In this document: positions 8,157 through 18,412 of the stretch, piece after piece | Numbering within the stretch: the stretch's first letter is position 1 | How the letters are laid out: the number at the start of each line of letters is the position of its first letter | Assembly: GCA_014654775.1 (NCBI GenBank) | Contig: JACVZW010000075.1 | Coordinates: forward strand, 62,001-126,000 | DNA: 64,000 bases | Origin: Paracoccaceae bacterium | Lineage (GTDB): Bacteria > Pseudomonadota > Alphaproteobacteria > Rhodobacterales > Rhodobacteraceae | Direction: 5' to 3' | Notes under the pieces: model-generated | Databases searched by the model: none | What the model was told of the DNA's origin: nothing | Seen by the model: only the letters and a program-made list of their open reading frames with translations | Position numbers and translations under genes: made by a program

Positions 8157-10064
8157 ATGGCCAAAGTCATCGGGATTGACCTCGGGACCACGAATTCTTG
8201 CGTCGCCATCATGGATGGGTCGCAGCCCCGGATCATCGAAAACTCGGAAGGGGCGCGCACCACGCCCTCGATCGTCGCCTTCACCGAAAGCGAACGACTG
8301 GTGGGTCAGCCGGCAAAGCGGCAGGCCGTGACGAATGCCGCCAACACCGTCTTTGCCGTCAAGCGCCTGATCGGGCGCCGGCATGACGATCCGGCGGTGA
8401 CGAAGGATCAGAAGAACATCCCCTACAAGGTGGTGAATGGCGGCAATGGCGACGCCTGGGTCGAGGTGCGGGGCGAGAAGTATTCGCCGTCGCAAATCTC
8501 GGCCTTCATCCTGCAGAAGATGAAGGAAACCGCTGAGTCCTATCTGGGCGAGACGGTGACGCAGGCCGTGATTACGGTGCCTGCCTATTTCAACGACGCG
8601 CAGCGTCAGGCGACCAAGGACGCGGGCAAGATCGCCGGTCTGGAAGTGCTGCGGATCATCAACGAACCGACGGCGGCCGCGCTGGCCTATGGTCTGGACA
8701 AGAAGGAAACCCGCACGATCGCGGTCTATGACCTTGGCGGCGGCACCTTTGACATCACGATCCTTGAGATCGACGACGGCCTGTTCGAAGTGAAATCCAC
8801 CAACGGGGACACCTTCCTTGGCGGTGAAGACTTCGACATGCGGATCGTCACCTATCTGGCCGACGAGTTCAAGAAAGAGCACGGCGTCGACCTGACGCTG
8901 GACAAGATGGCGCTGCAGCGCCTGAAGGAAGCGGCGGAAAAGGCGAAGATCGAGCTGTCCTCCAGCCAGCAGACCGAGATCAACCAGCCGTTCATTTCGA
9001 TGGACAAGAACACCGGGCAGCCGCTGCACCTTGTGGTGAAGCTGACGCGCGCGAAGCTGGAATCGCTGGTCGATGACCTGATCAAGAAGTCGATGAAGCC
9101 CTGCGCGGCGGCGTTGAAGGACGCCGGACTGTCCACGTCCGACATCGACGAGGTGGTGCTGGTCGGCGGGATGACGCGGATGCCGCGGGTGATCGAAGAG
9201 GTCACCAAGTTCTTCGGCAAGGAACCCCACAAGGGCGTGAACCCGGATGAAGTCGTGGCCGCCGGGGCCGCGATTCAGGCGGGCGTCCTGCAGGGTGACG
9301 TGAAGGACGTCGTGCTGCTGGACGTGACGCCGCTGTCGCTGGGCATCGAGACGCTGGGTGGCGTGTTCACACGCCTGATCGACCGCAACACGACGATCCC
9401 GACGAAGAAGAGCCAGATCTTCTCGACCGCCGAGGACAACCAGAACGCCGTGACGATCCGAGTGTTCCAGGGCGAGCGCGAGATGGCTGCCGACAATAAG
9501 ATGCTGGGCCAGTTCAACCTTGAGAACATCCCCCCGGCCCCGCGTGGCATGCCGCAGATCGAGGTGACCTTCGACATCGACGCGAACGGCATCGTGTCCG
9601 TTTCGGCGAAGGACAAGGGCACCGGCAAGTCGCAGCAGATCACCATTCAGGCGTCGGGCGGTCTGTCGGACGACGACATCGAGAAGATGATCAAGGATGC
9701 CGAGGCGAATGCCGAGGCGGACCGCGCCCGCAAGGAATTGGTGGAAACCAAGAACCAGGGCGAGAGCCTGTTGCATTCGACCAAGAAGTCCTTGGCCGAA
9801 CATGGCGACAAGGTCGATCCGTCCACGGTGGAAGCCATCGAATTTGCCATGTCTCCGCTTGAAGACGCGCTGAAGGGCGAGGATGCGGGCAAGATCAAGG
9901 GCGCGATCCAGAACCTGACCGAGGCGGCGATGAAACTGGGCGAGGCGATCTACAAGGCCAGCCAGTCGGAAGCCGACGGCAAGGACGAGGATGCACCTCG
10001 GCCGGTGGATGACGACATCGTCGATGCCGATTTCGAGGATTTGGGCGAAAACAAGCGGAAGTGA
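8157..10064 (+). CDS. dnaK: Molecular chaperone DnaK (Hsp70)
   Basis: ATP-driven cytoplasmic chaperone that works with DnaJ and GrpE. 635 residues, typical of alphaproteobacteria. The N-terminal actin-like ATPase begins [12 protein letters not shown]; the linker [17 protein letters not shown] (about 390) and the substrate-binding domain follow, and the tail ends in an acidic [14 protein letters not shown] segment. GAAGAGG precedes the ATG. It is followed by dnaJ 77 bases downstream with a stable hairpin between them, which would favour more DnaK than DnaJ. The upstream promoter resembles heat-shock promoters. Confidence 0.99.
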   Translation: MAKVIGIDLGTTNSCVAIMDGSQPRIIENSEGARTTPSIVAFTESERLVGQPAKRQAVTNAANTVFAVKRLIGRRHDDPAVTKDQKNIPYKVVNGGNGDAWVEVRGEKYSPSQISAFILQKMKETAESYLGETVTQAVITVPAYFNDAQRQATKDAGKIAGLEVLRIINEPTAAALAYGLDKKETRTIAVYDLGGGTFDITILEIDDGLFEVKSTNGDTFLGGEDFDMRIVTYLADEFKKEHGVDLTLDKMALQRLKEAAEKAKIELSSSQQTEINQPFISMDKNTGQPLHLVVKLTRAKLESLVDDLIKKSMKPCAAALKDAGLSTSDIDEVVLVGGMTRMPRVIEEVTKFFGKEPHKGVNPDEVVAAGAAIQAGVLQGDVKDVVLLDVTPLSLGIETLGGVFTRLIDRNTTIPTKKSQIFSTAEDNQNAVTIRVFQGEREMAADNKMLGQFNLENIPPAPRGMPQIEVTFDIDANGIVSVSAKDKGTGKSQQITIQASGGLSDDDIEKMIKDAEANAEADRARKELVETKNQGESLLHSTKKSLAEHGDKVDPSTVEAIEFAMSPLEDALKGEDAGKIKGAIQNLTEAAMKLGEAIYKASQSEADGKDEDAPRPVDDDIVDADFEDLGENKRK

Positions 10065-10083
10065 CACCGCGTGAATCGGAAGA

Positions 10084-10111
10084 GGGGGCGGTTCGGGAAC
10101 GAGCCGCCCCC
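10084..10111 (+). terminator. dnaK-dnaJ intergenic hairpin (possible partial terminator or mRNA processing/stability element)
   Basis: GGGGGCGGTTCG (10084-10095) pairs with CGAGCCGCCCCC (10100-10111) through a GGAA tetraloop: 12 base pairs with one wobble. No T-run follows, so a complete intrinsic terminator is unlikely. Partial termination, or 3'-end protection of dnaK mRNA, would explain unequal dnaK/dnaJ output. Confidence 0.6.
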
Positions 10112-10141
10112 ACCCGGTTCTGAGAGGGGGTTTTGTCCCGA

Positions 10142-11296
10142 ATGGCAAAACGTGATTATTACGATGTCCTCGGTGTGACGCGCGGCGCTTCGGCGGACGA
10201 GCTTAAGAAAGCCTATCGCCAGAAGGCGAAAGAGCTGCATCCGGACCGCAATGCCGACAACCCGAATGCCGAGGCGCAGTTCAAGGAAGTGAACGAGGCC
10301 TATGACGTTCTGAAGGACGCCGATCGCAAGGCGGCCTATGATCGCTTTGGCCATGCCGCCTTTGAAGGCGGCGGTGGCGGTGGACGCGGGCCGCAGGGGT
10401 TTGGCGGCGGCGGGAATGCCGATTTCGCCAGTGCCTTTTCGGATGTGTTCGAGGATCTGTTCGGCGATTTCATGGGTGGCCGGGGTGGCAGCGGCGGTCG
10501 GTCGCGCGCGCAGCGCGGGTCGGACCTGCGCTATAATCTGCGGGTGTCCTTGGAAGAGGCCTTTCAGGGCGTTCAGAAGACGATCAACGTGCCGACGTCG
10601 GTGTCCTGCGAGACCTGCCGCGGAACCGGGGCAGAGGGGGGCGCGGAGCCGGTCACCTGCCCGACCTGTTCGGGCATGGGTAAGGTGCGGGCGCAGCAGG
10701 GTTTCTTCACCGTGGAACGGACCTGCCCCACCTGCAATGGCATGGGCCAGATCGTGAAGAATCCCTGCCGCTCCTGCGGTGGCGCGGGTCGGGTGGAGAA
10801 GGAGCGCGCGCTGTCGGTGAACATCCCCGCCGGGGTGGAGACGGGCACGCGCATCCGGCTGGCCGGAGAGGGCGAGGCGGGTCTGCGCGGCGGGCCTTCG
10901 GGCGATCTCTATATCTTCATCGAGGTGCGGGAGCATCCGATCTTTCAGCGTGACGGGGTGCATCTGTTCTGCCGCGTGCCGATCAGCATCACAACGGCGG
11001 CCTTGGGCGGCGAGGTGGAGGTGCCCACGATCGATGGCGGGCGCAGCCGCGTGAAGGTGCCTGTGGGCGCGCAGACGGGCAAGCAGTTGCGGCTGCGCGC
11101 CAAGGGCATGCCCGCGCTGCGCGGGGGCGGCAGCGGCGACATGGTGCTGGAACTGGCGGTGGAAACCCCGGTGAACCTGACGGCACGGCAGCGCGAATTG
11201 CTGATCGAGTTCGAAAAGTTGAGCGAAGAGAACAACCCCGAAGGCAAGAGCTTCTTCTCCAAGGTGAAGGGCTTTTGGGACGGGATGAAGAGCTGA
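10142..11296 (+). CDS. dnaJ: Chaperone protein DnaJ (Hsp40)
   Basis: Co-chaperone that stimulates the DnaK ATPase and delivers substrates. I start at ATG 10142 ([12 protein letters not shown]), the standard DnaJ start; a TTG three codons earlier is unlikely. 384 residues. The J domain carries HPD (LHPDRN), followed by a Gly/Phe-rich stretch, then a zinc-binding domain with four CxxCxGxG-type repeats ([32 protein letters not shown]) and the C-terminal substrate domains. It is co-directional with dnaK and ends just before a strong hairpin terminator. Confidence 0.98.
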   Translation: MAKRDYYDVLGVTRGASADELKKAYRQKAKELHPDRNADNPNAEAQFKEVNEAYDVLKDADRKAAYDRFGHAAFEGGGGGGRGPQGFGGGGNADFASAFSDVFEDLFGDFMGGRGGSGGRSRAQRGSDLRYNLRVSLEEAFQGVQKTINVPTSVSCETCRGTGAEGGAEPVTCPTCSGMGKVRAQQGFFTVERTCPTCNGMGQIVKNPCRSCGGAGRVEKERALSVNIPAGVETGTRIRLAGEGEAGLRGGPSGDLYIFIEVREHPIFQRDGVHLFCRVPISITTAALGGEVEVPTIDGGRSRVKVPVGAQTGKQLRLRAKGMPALRGGGSGDMVLELAVETPVNLTARQRELLIEFEKLSEENNPEGKSFFSKVKGFWDGMKS

Positions 11297-11303
11297 TGGG
11301 GAT

Positions 11304-11329
11304 GGGGCCTGCCCGGTTGGGCGGGCCCC
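11304..11329 (+). terminator. Hairpin terminator after dnaJ
   Basis: GGGGCCTGCCC (11304-11314) pairs with GGGCGGGCCCC (11319-11329) across a GGTT loop: 11 base pairs with one G-U. It begins eight bases after the dnaJ stop. No T-tract follows, as is common for GC-rich alphaproteobacterial ends. It separates dnaJ from radC. Confidence 0.7.
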
Positions 11330-11386
11330 TGCCCTGTGCGGCTTGGCGTTAAGCGGCTGTTTACAGCTTCGCGCGATGATGCGCGC

Positions 11387-12163
11387 ATGAGAAACGCATC
11401 CCATTTCCGAGAGGAGACCCTGCCCTTGTTCCCCGCCGGGGACGAGGATGAGGCGGTCATGGCCGCGCCAGTTTCGGCCGGGGGACGGCTGCCCAGCTAT
11501 ATCGTCGATCATCGCCAGCGGCTGCGCGCCCGGTTCATGGAAAGCGAGGGGCAAGGCCTGCCGGAATACGAGTTGCTGGAGATGATCCTGTTCCGCGCGA
11601 TCCCACGGCAGGATGTGAAGCCCTTGGCACGGCGGTTGATCGATGCTTTCGGCGATCTGGCGCGGGTGGTGGCGGCCTCGCCCGCGCGTCTGGCGCAGGT
11701 GCATGGGGTCGGGCCTGCGGTGGTGCTGGAGTTGAAGCTGATGGAGGCGGTGGCGCAGAAGATGGCGCGGTCGCGGGTGATCCAGCGGCCTGTGCTTTCC
11801 TCGTGGACGGCGCTTTTGGACTATTGTCACACGGTGATGGCCCATGCGGAGCGGGAGCATTTCCGCATCCTGTTTCTGGACCGCAAGAATGTGCTGATCG
11901 CGGATGAGGAGCAGGCGCAGGGCACGGTGGACCATGTGCCCGTCTATCCGCGCGAGGTGGTGCGGCGGGCGCTGGAACTGGGATCTTCGGCGCTGATCCT
12001 TGTGCATAATCATCCATCGGGGGACCCCACGCCTTCGGCTGCGGATATCGAGATGACGCGCAAGATTGCGGAGGCGTGCGGCGTTCTGGGCATCACGCTG
12101 CATGACCATCTGATCATCGGCAAAAGCCGCGAGGTCAGTCTGCGGTCGGAGCGTCTGATCTAA
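11387..12163 (+). CDS. radC: RadC family JAB-domain (UPF0758) protein
   Basis: Member of the widespread RadC family. Despite the name, a direct role in recombinational repair is not established. The N-terminal part has a helix-hairpin-helix-like region (LAQVHGVGPAVVLELK) and the C-terminal MPN/JAB domain contains the metal motif HNHPSGDPTPS with a downstream D. 258 residues from ATG 11387 (MRNASHF). A GTG at 11336 gives a longer frame but lies almost against the dnaJ terminator hairpin. The last 29 bases overlap the convergent gene ending at 12135. Confidence 0.9.
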   Translation: MRNASHFREETLPLFPAGDEDEAVMAAPVSAGGRLPSYIVDHRQRLRARFMESEGQGLPEYELLEMILFRAIPRQDVKPLARRLIDAFGDLARVVAASPARLAQVHGVGPAVVLELKLMEAVAQKMARSRVIQRPVLSSWTALLDYCHTVMAHAEREHFRILFLDRKNVLIADEEQAQGTVDHVPVYPREVVRRALELGSSALILVHNHPSGDPTPSAADIEMTRKIAEACGVLGITLHDHLIIGKSREVSLRSERLI

Positions 12164-13643
12164 GGAAATCGGGGCGCAGCCAGAGTTCGACGCGGCGGTT
12201 GAGACGGCGGCCGGCGGCGGTTTCGTCGCAGGCCATGGGCAGCGCCTCGCCGAAGGCCAAGACGGCGGGCAGACGGTCGGGGGGCAGGTCGGGTGCGGCG
12301 GCGGTGAGGGCGGCGAGGACAGCGGTGGCGCGGTCTTCGGACAGGGCAAGGTTGGCGGAGGCGACGCCAGAACCATCGGAGAACCCGGCGAGGATGAGGG
12401 CTTCGCCCCGGAAGCCGCCCGATTGCAGCAGGCGGGCCAGATCGGCGAGGTTGCCTTGGGAATGGGCGTCAAGGGTGCTGGAGCCGTCTTCGAACCGGAA
12501 GGTGAGGGAGAGGCGGTCGGCCCCATCCATCACGTCGACGAGGCGTTTCAGATCGTCGAGCGTGGTTTCCTCGCCCGCGCCCTGAATGGCGTTGATGAGG
12601 CGCAGGCCATCGGCCGTCATTGGCTGGCGTTCGGGGTCGCGGTCGACGTAACCGGCGGCGGCGATCACCGTCTGGGCCTGAGGTAGGGTGAGGAATTCAA
12701 GGAATTCGCGCGCCATGAGCGGCAGGCGGCGGCGTGGGGTCAGGAGGTGGAGGGGCAGCGCGAGGGGGTAATCCTCGGCCTTCACCGCCAAAGCGTTGGG
12801 CAGGAGGGGAAAGCCGCAACTGTCGGTCAGGGTCAGGACGCGGGCCTTGCCCGCCATCGCCCGGCCCGTGACGGCCAGCGCCCAAGGATCGCGCGCAACG
12901 GCGGCAGCGAGGGTGGAGAGATCGGGATGCACCTCGGTCGCGGCGATGTCGCGGCCAAGCCGTTCGGCCAAGGCGCGCTGCAGGCCGCTTTCAGGACCAA
13001 GGCCGTGCAGGACGAGGGGCATGTCGGGACCGCCGATTTCGGCCCAATTCGCCACTTCGCCCGCCAGCACGCGCGCAAGATCGGAGGAGGATATCTGTGC
13101 GACCGGATTGTCGGCAGCGGCGATGGGAACAAGCGCATCAAGCGCAAGGGGGCGGAAGCCGAGATCGGGTTCGGTGCCAGCGGAGAGGATCAGTTCGGCG
13201 CGGCCTGCCATGAGTTCGGCGCGGGCGCGATCCTGCGGCAGGGGGGTGAAGGAAAACTCGGCAAGGATCTGGCCCGTGGTGGGATCGGTCAGGCGGGCGA
13301 TGCCGTCGGTGACGGCATGGTCAAGGCCACGGGAGGCGGCGAAGGCCGCGACGAGGGGCGGGATCAGGCTTTGGCCGGGATCGGATTCGCCCACGATGCG
13401 GACGGGGATGCGGGGGGCGGTCAGATCGGGGCAGCCGGGACCTTCGCAGATGACGCCCTGCCCATCGACGGTGAGAAGGCCGTAAGAGGTGTCGATGCGG
13501 TAGAATTCGCCATCCCAGCCCTGCAGGGTGCCCGTCAGAGAGAGGCCGCCGTCGCGGGCTGTCAGGGTGACATCCTGCGCTTGGGCGGTCACTGGCAACA
13601 GAAGCGCGGCGAAGATCGCCACGCGGCACAATCCTAGACGCAT
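12135..13643 (-). CDS. Periplasmic substrate-binding (PstS-like) / OmpA-domain fusion protein
   Basis: 502 residues with a clear signal peptide (MRLGLCRVAIFAALLLPVTAQA). An N-terminal 40-60 residue segment (TLTARDGGLSLTGTLQGWDG) is followed by a type-2 periplasmic-binding fold similar to phosphate-binding PstS proteins (about 75-330). A C-terminal OmpA-like domain (about 365-490) carries GFSDGSGVASANLALSEDRA and the RRLNRRVELWL end, which normally binds peptidoglycan. The architecture suggests a ligand-sensing protein anchored to the cell wall; no ligand can be named. It lies 16 bases after the gene at 13660-14508, probably in one operon, and overlaps radC at the 3' end. Confidence 0.85.
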   Translation of the reverse strand: MRLGLCRVAIFAALLLPVTAQAQDVTLTARDGGLSLTGTLQGWDGEFYRIDTSYGLLTVDGQGVICEGPGCPDLTAPRIPVRIVGESDPGQSLIPPLVAAFAASRGLDHAVTDGIARLTDPTTGQILAEFSFTPLPQDRARAELMAGRAELILSAGTEPDLGFRPLALDALVPIAAADNPVAQISSSDLARVLAGEVANWAEIGGPDMPLVLHGLGPESGLQRALAERLGRDIAATEVHPDLSTLAAAVARDPWALAVTGRAMAGKARVLTLTDSCGFPLLPNALAVKAEDYPLALPLHLLTPRRRLPLMAREFLEFLTLPQAQTVIAAAGYVDRDPERQPMTADGLRLINAIQGAGEETTLDDLKRLVDVMDGADRLSLTFRFEDGSSTLDAHSQGNLADLARLLQSGGFRGEALILAGFSDGSGVASANLALSEDRATAVLAALTAAAPDLPPDRLPAVLAFGEALPMACDETAAGRRLNRRVELWLRPDFLRSDAPTAD

Positions 13644-13659
13644 GAACCCCCGCCTGACC

Positions 13660-14508
13660 CTAGTTCTGGGCGGCGAGTTTCATGTCGGGGACGGGATTAT
13701 TCAAGACCACAAAACCACCCTCGGCGTCGCAGTCCGGCATGGCGACGGAGAGGTCGGACAAGGTGAGATTTCCCGCTTCGGAATAGACGGCGAGTGCCAT
13801 CATCTCGCGCCCGCAGGTGAGGGGGGTGACCGGGGCCTCGATGCTGTGGGGGGCGTCGGGCGCGGGCAGGGTGATGATCTGGGCATACATCGGGAGGACC
13901 GTGGCCTTTGTGCCGAGCGTGGTGACGGCGCCGTCACCCGAGAGGGTGAAGCTGTCGCCATCAAGCCATTGCAGGGCAAGGCGCTGGTGATCGGCCATGT
14001 CGGGCAGGGGCGCGGCGGTGGCGGTTTCGGTGCCGTCGGCAAAGCGGAGCGACACCTCGCCCGCCGCATCAAGCGCGGGGAGGTCGAGGAAGAAGGAGCC
14101 GGCGGCATTCGTGGCGTAGGTCACGGCGATGCCGCCATGGCGCAGGACGAAGCCCTGATCGGCGCGGCAGGGCGCAGTCAGGCTGAGCGACAGGATGGCC
14201 CCGTCGGCGGCAAAGGCATCGAGGGTGACGGGGCAATCGGGGGCCTTGGCCACGGGGGCGGGTTCCGACAGCACGGCGGGGGCCGGTGCAGGCGGGGGAT
14301 CGGCCTTGACCATGACGGGGATCGGCTGCGGGTCATGGGCGGTAAGCGGCGTTCCGGCGGCGAGGCGCAGGGGCGGCGGCGGGTCGGCCTTGGGGATGGG
14401 AGTCTGGGAGGCGGCGGATTGCGCCGTGGACGTTTGCAGATATTGCCCGGCCCCGAGAGCGAGGACCACCGTTGCCGCGATCATCCCCAGATTGCTCTTG
14501 CGTTCCAT
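13660..14508 (-). CDS. Uncharacterised exported or membrane-anchored protein with Pro-rich linker
   Basis: 282 residues from ATG 14508, which has AGGAG at the right distance; a GTG at 14526 is an alternative. One hydrophobic N-terminal segment (LGMIAATVVLALGAGQYL) acts as signal or anchor. A Pro/Ala-rich stretch (PKADPPPPLRLA to PAPAPAVLSEPAP) follows, then a globular part of about 185 residues with four Cys that could form disulfides. I recognise no domain. It precedes the substrate-binding/OmpA fusion gene by 16 bases, so the two may act together at the envelope. secA lies upstream on the same strand. Confidence 0.8.
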   Translation of the reverse strand: MERKSNLGMIAATVVLALGAGQYLQTSTAQSAASQTPIPKADPPPPLRLAAGTPLTAHDPQPIPVMVKADPPPAPAPAVLSEPAPVAKAPDCPVTLDAFAADGAILSLSLTAPCRADQGFVLRHGGIAVTYATNAAGSFFLDLPALDAAGEVSLRFADGTETATAAPLPDMADHQRLALQWLDGDSFTLSGDGAVTTLGTKATVLPMYAQIITLPAPDAPHSIEAPVTPLTCGREMMALAVYSEAGNLTLSDLSVAMPDCDAEGGFVVLNNPVPDMKLAAQN

Positions 14509-14533
14509 GTCGTACTCCTGCCGCACCTATACA

Positions 14534-14551
14534 GGATGCCTGATGGCATCC
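14534..14551. repeat. 7-bp inverted repeat upstream of the exported-protein gene
   Basis: GGATGCC-TGAT-GGCATCC is a perfect inverted repeat between secA and the gene starting at 14508. On the minus strand a TATAGG (-10-like) box directly follows it, so it could be an operator in a promoter spacer. Alternatively it is a weak end hairpin for secA; there is no T-run. Confidence 0.5.
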
Positions 14552-14604
14552 GAAATCGGCCAGCCGAAGGCAGGATTGTGGCAAGAACGGAAACGACCGA
14601 AGGT

Positions 14605-17352
14605 TCAGTCGTTTACGCCGTGGCAATGTTTGTAGCGCTGACCCGAACCGCAGGGGCAGGGATCGTTGCGCGAGGGGTTGCCCCAAGTGCTGCGATCCGC
14701 TTCGACAAAGCCGGGACGCGCGGCACTTGCCGTGGCGGCAGCCTCGGCCGCGACGGGAACCGCAGCGGCGGCGGCGGCGGGAGCGGCGACCTTGGCCGCA
14801 TCGGCCGTCGTCTGTGCCGTGCGCTGCTGGGCGAGGATCTGCTGCATCATGGCGTCCTGCTCTTCCTTCGTCATCGGGCGGATGAGCGAAAGCTTCTGCG
14901 ACACGTCCTGACGGAGCGAGTTGAGCATGGTTTCGAAGAGGGTGAAGGCCTCGTTCTTGAATTCCGACAGCGGGTCGCGCTGGGCATAGCCGCGGAAGCC
15001 CACGACGGAGCGGAGATGTTCCAGTTTCAGCAGGTGTTCGCGCCATTTGGTGTCGATGGCCTGCAGAAGGACCTGCTTTTCGATGTTGCGCATCGTGTCG
15101 GGGCCGAAGGCGGCCAGTTTCTCGGCCATCATCGCATCGGATTTTTCGGTCAGGCGTTCGCGCATGGCGTCCTGATCGACGCCTTCCTCGGCGGCCCAGT
15201 CTTCGACGGGCAGGTCAAGGTTGAGCTTGTCCTTTACCGCGGCGGCCAGACCGGCGGCATCCCATTGATCGGAATAGGTCTTGGGCGGCATGTAGAAATC
15301 GACGAGATCCTCGATCACCTGCAGGCGCATATCATTGGCGATGTCGCCGATTTCCTGCGTCTGCATGATCTCCAGCCGCTGGCCGAAGATGGCCTTGCGC
15401 TGGTCGTTCATGACGTCGTCGAATTTCAGAAGCTGTTTGCGGATGTCGAAGTTGCGGCCTTCGACCTTGGCCTGCGCGCGTTCCAGCGACTTGTTGACCC
15501 AAGGGTGAACGATCGCTTCGCCTTCCTTCATGCCCAGTTTGGACAGGACGGATTCAAGCCGATCCGACCCGAAGATGCGCATCAGATCGTCTTCGAGCGA
15601 CAGGAAGAAGGAGGACCGCCCCGGGTCGCCCTGACGGCCCGAGCGGCCGCGCAACTGGTTGTCGATGCGGCGGGATTCGTGGCGTTCGGTGCCAAGGACG
15701 TAAAGTCCGCCAGCGGCGATGACCTTGGCCTTTTCTTCGGCATGTTCCGCTTCGATGCGGGCGCGCACCTCGTCGGGGTGGAGGTGGGGGTCGGCGGCGA
15801 TGGCCTCCATCACCTTCATCTCGACATTGCCGCCAAGCTGAATGTCGGTGCCGCGACCGGCCATGTTGGTGGCGATGGTGACGGCACCGAAACGGCCCGC
15901 ATCGGCCACGATCTTGGCTTCCTGTTCGTGGTGCCGGGCGTTCAGCACGTTGTGGACGATGCCATCCTGTTTCAGCATGGACGACAAGATTTCCGACTTT
16001 TCGATGGAGGTCGTGCCCACCAGCATCGGCTGGCCCTTGGTGTGGGCCTCTTTGATCGCCACGACGATGCCTTGGTATTTTTCCTTGGCGGTGCGGTAGA
16101 CCTGATCGTGTTCGTCGATCCGGGCGACGGGGCGGTTCGTGGGCACTTCGACCACGCCGAGACCGTAGATTTCCATGAATTCCTCGGCCTCGGTCTGGGC
16201 GGTGCCGGTCATGCCCGAGAGCTTGTCATAGAGGCGGAAGTAGTTTTGGAAGGTCACGCTGGCGAGCGTGACGTTTTCGGGTTGGATCGAGACGCGTTCC
16301 TTCGCCTCGATCGCCTGATGCAGGCCTTCGGAAAGGCGGCGGCCACGCATCATTCGGCCCGTGAATTCGTCGATCAGCATCACCTCGCCGTCGCGGACGA
16401 TGTATTGCTGATCCTTGTGGAAGAGCTTGTGCGCCTTGAGCGCCTGCGTCACGTGATGGACGAGCGAGGTGCTTTCGGGATCGTAAAGCGACTGGCCTTC
16501 GGGCAGAAGGCCCGCCTCTTGCAGCAGCTGTTCGATATGTTCGTTGCCGTCTTCGGTGTAGGTGACCGAGCGGGTCTTTTCGTCGATCTTGTAATCCTCT
16601 TCCCGCAGGAGGGGGATAAGGCGGTCCACCTTCTGATACAGATCGCTGCGATCCTGCGAGGGGCCGGAGATGATGAGGGGGGTGCGTGCCTCATCGATCA
16701 GGATGCTGTCCACCTCGTCCACGATGGCGAAGAAGTGGCCGCGCTGGGACATGTCTTCGATCGACATCTTCATGTTGTCGCGGAGGTAATCGAAGCCCAG
16801 TTCGTTGTTCGTGGCATAGGTGATGTCGCAGCGATAGGCGGCGCGCTTTTCGACATCGGGCTGATAGGGATAGACCACGCCGCAGGTCAGGCCGAGCTGG
16901 GCATAGACCTTGCCCATCCATTCGGCGTCGCGCTTGGCGAGGTAGTCGTTGACGGTGACGACATGGACGCCCTTCCCGGTTAGGGCGTTGAGATAGGCGG
17001 GGAAGGTGGCCATGAGGGTTTTGCCCTCGCCCGTCTTCATTTCCGAGATATTGCCCTGATGCAGGAAGATGCCGCCCTTCAACTGCACGTCGAAGGCGCG
17101 CAGGCCGAGTGCGCGCTTGGCCCCTTCGCGGCAGTTGGCAAAGGCTTCGGGCAGGATCGCGTCAAGGCTTTCGCCGCCTTCCTGCACGCGCTTTTGGAAT
17201 TCGGCGGTCTTGGCCTTGATGCCGTCGTCGCTGAGGGCGGCGAATTCAGGCTCTAGCGCGTTGATCTTCGCGACCAGCGGGCGCACCGACTTTACCTTGC
17301 GGTCATTCGGCGTTCCGAAGACCTTCTTCGCAAGTGTTCCGAGACCCAGCAT
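14605..17352 (-). CDS. secA: Preprotein translocase ATPase SecA
   Basis: Motor ATPase driving unfolded preproteins through SecYEG. 915 residues. Walker A in [12 protein letters not shown], the DEVDSIL DEAD-type motif, [20 protein letters not shown] and the [10 protein letters not shown] helicase block are all present. The tail has an Ala-rich linker followed by the zinc-binding end [18 protein letters not shown], used for SecB/lipid contact. Divergent from the periplasmic parvulin gene, itself a likely Sec substrate; the 178-base gap holds a candidate secA promoter. Confidence 0.99.
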   Translation of the reverse strand: MLGLGTLAKKVFGTPNDRKVKSVRPLVAKINALEPEFAALSDDGIKAKTAEFQKRVQEGGESLDAILPEAFANCREGAKRALGLRAFDVQLKGGIFLHQGNISEMKTGEGKTLMATFPAYLNALTGKGVHVVTVNDYLAKRDAEWMGKVYAQLGLTCGVVYPYQPDVEKRAAYRCDITYATNNELGFDYLRDNMKMSIEDMSQRGHFFAIVDEVDSILIDEARTPLIISGPSQDRSDLYQKVDRLIPLLREEDYKIDEKTRSVTYTEDGNEHIEQLLQEAGLLPEGQSLYDPESTSLVHHVTQALKAHKLFHKDQQYIVRDGEVMLIDEFTGRMMRGRRLSEGLHQAIEAKERVSIQPENVTLASVTFQNYFRLYDKLSGMTGTAQTEAEEFMEIYGLGVVEVPTNRPVARIDEHDQVYRTAKEKYQGIVVAIKEAHTKGQPMLVGTTSIEKSEILSSMLKQDGIVHNVLNARHHEQEAKIVADAGRFGAVTIATNMAGRGTDIQLGGNVEMKVMEAIAADPHLHPDEVRARIEAEHAEEKAKVIAAGGLYVLGTERHESRRIDNQLRGRSGRQGDPGRSSFFLSLEDDLMRIFGSDRLESVLSKLGMKEGEAIVHPWVNKSLERAQAKVEGRNFDIRKQLLKFDDVMNDQRKAIFGQRLEIMQTQEIGDIANDMRLQVIEDLVDFYMPPKTYSDQWDAAGLAAAVKDKLNLDLPVEDWAAEEGVDQDAMRERLTEKSDAMMAEKLAAFGPDTMRNIEKQVLLQAIDTKWREHLLKLEHLRSVVGFRGYAQRDPLSEFKNEAFTLFETMLNSLRQDVSQKLSLIRPMTKEEQDAMMQQILAQQRTAQTTADAAKVAAPAAAAAAVPVAAEAAATASAARPGFVEADRSTWGNPSRNDPCPCGSGQRYKHCHGVND

Positions 17353-17463
17353 GTTTTCTCCGCCTACCTGACATCATCGTGTGAGGCTGTGGCCTTGCCC
17401 GCCCCCAACGCCTTCCATAGAAGAGCCAAGTGGCCCGGCGGCCCCGTCGCACGCGACCCCCGC

Positions 17464-17492
17464 GAAATAAGGGAGAGGCCGGGTATAGTCAA
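17464..17492 (-). promoter_or_regulatory. Candidate secA promoter
   Basis: On the minus strand TTGACT (17487-17492) is followed after 16-17 bases by an AT-rich TTATTTC box (about 17464-17470), roughly 110 bases upstream of secA. The -35 matches five of six consensus positions; the -10 is weak. Confidence 0.4.
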
Positions 17493-17530
17493 CGTCGCTT
17501 AGGCAAGCGGCCCGATCAGGAGAAGGTGAT

Positions 17531-18397
17531 ATGGCGAAACATGGCAGAGCCCTGGGGGGCTTTCTGGCCGGGTTGGTGATGACCTGCGGGCTGGCCGTGC
17601 CTGTGCTGGCGCAGGACGAGACCGCGACGGCGGATACCGTGGTGGCCACGGTGAACGGGACCGACATCACGCTGGGCGAGTTGATCATCCTGCGCGAGAA
17701 GCTGCCGGCGCAGTATCAGGCGCTGCCGGATGACATGCTGTTCAAGGGGCTGATCGATCAGGCGATCCAGCAGACCGCGCTGGAGCAATCGGTCGCCGAG
17801 ACGACCACCAAGCGCGACGAGCTGTGGATGCGGACGGATCGGCGCAGCTATCTGGCGGGCAAGGCGCTGCAATCGGTGGTGCAGGAAGCGGTGACGGATG
17901 CGGCGCTGCAGGCGGCCTATGATGAGAAATACGCCAATGCCCCGGCGGCGAAGGAGTATTCGGCACAGCACATCCTTGTGGATACCGAGGAGAAGGCGAA
18001 CGAGTTGAAGGCGCAGATCGATGGCGGCGCGGATTTCGGCGAGTTGGCCAAGGCCAATTCCAGCGACACGGGGTCGGCGGTGAATGGCGGCGATCTGGGC
18101 TGGTTCGGGCTGGGCATGATGGTGGCGCCCTTCGAGGAGGCCGTGGTCGCGGCGACGCCGGGCACGGTGACCGCACCGGTGCAGACCGATTTCGGCTGGC
18201 ATCTGATCAAGGTGAACGAAGTGCGCGACGCGGCGAAGCCGACGATCGACGAGGTGCGCGACGAACTGGCCGCCGAGATCGAACAGGTGGCGGTGGAGGC
18301 CAAGCTGACCGAGTTGACCGGCGCGGCCGAGATCGCGCGGCCCGGCGAAGGGCTTGACCCGGCCCTGATCCGGGATGCAACTCTGCTGGACAAGTAA
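17531..18397 (+). CDS. Periplasmic parvulin-type peptidyl-prolyl cis-trans isomerase
   Basis: Folding catalyst for exported proteins. A signal peptide (LGGFLAGLVMTCGLAVPVLAQ) is followed by a SurA/PrsA-like N-terminal helical region (VNGTDITLGELIILREKLP) and a PpiC rotamase domain: KEYSAQHILV, FGELAKANSSD, GGDLGWFG, FGWHLIKV. 288 residues. AGGAGAAGG precedes the ATG. Fifteen bases separate it from argJ, and the parvulin-argJ-mutT run is co-directional. I cannot tell whether it acts mainly on outer-membrane proteins. Confidence 0.93.
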   Translation: MAKHGRALGGFLAGLVMTCGLAVPVLAQDETATADTVVATVNGTDITLGELIILREKLPAQYQALPDDMLFKGLIDQAIQQTALEQSVAETTTKRDELWMRTDRRSYLAGKALQSVVQEAVTDAALQAAYDEKYANAPAAKEYSAQHILVDTEEKANELKAQIDGGADFGELAKANSSDTGSAVNGGDLGWFGLGMMVAPFEEAVVAATPGTVTAPVQTDFGWHLIKVNEVRDAAKPTIDEVRDELAAEIEQVAVEAKLTELTGAAEIARPGEGLDPALIRDATLLDK

Positions 18398-18412
18398 CCG
18401 GGAGACGGGCTG

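Noticed and set aside
8025-12526. Two minus-strand frames of about 707 and 858 codons across dnaK, dnaJ and radC
   Set aside because: Low-complexity His/Arg/Pro composition, antisense to three well-identified genes.
13528-16983. Open frame of 1151 codons on the plus strand opposite secA
   Set aside because: Gly/Val/His/Asp-rich pseudo-protein antisense to an unmistakable secA; a product of GC-rich third positions.
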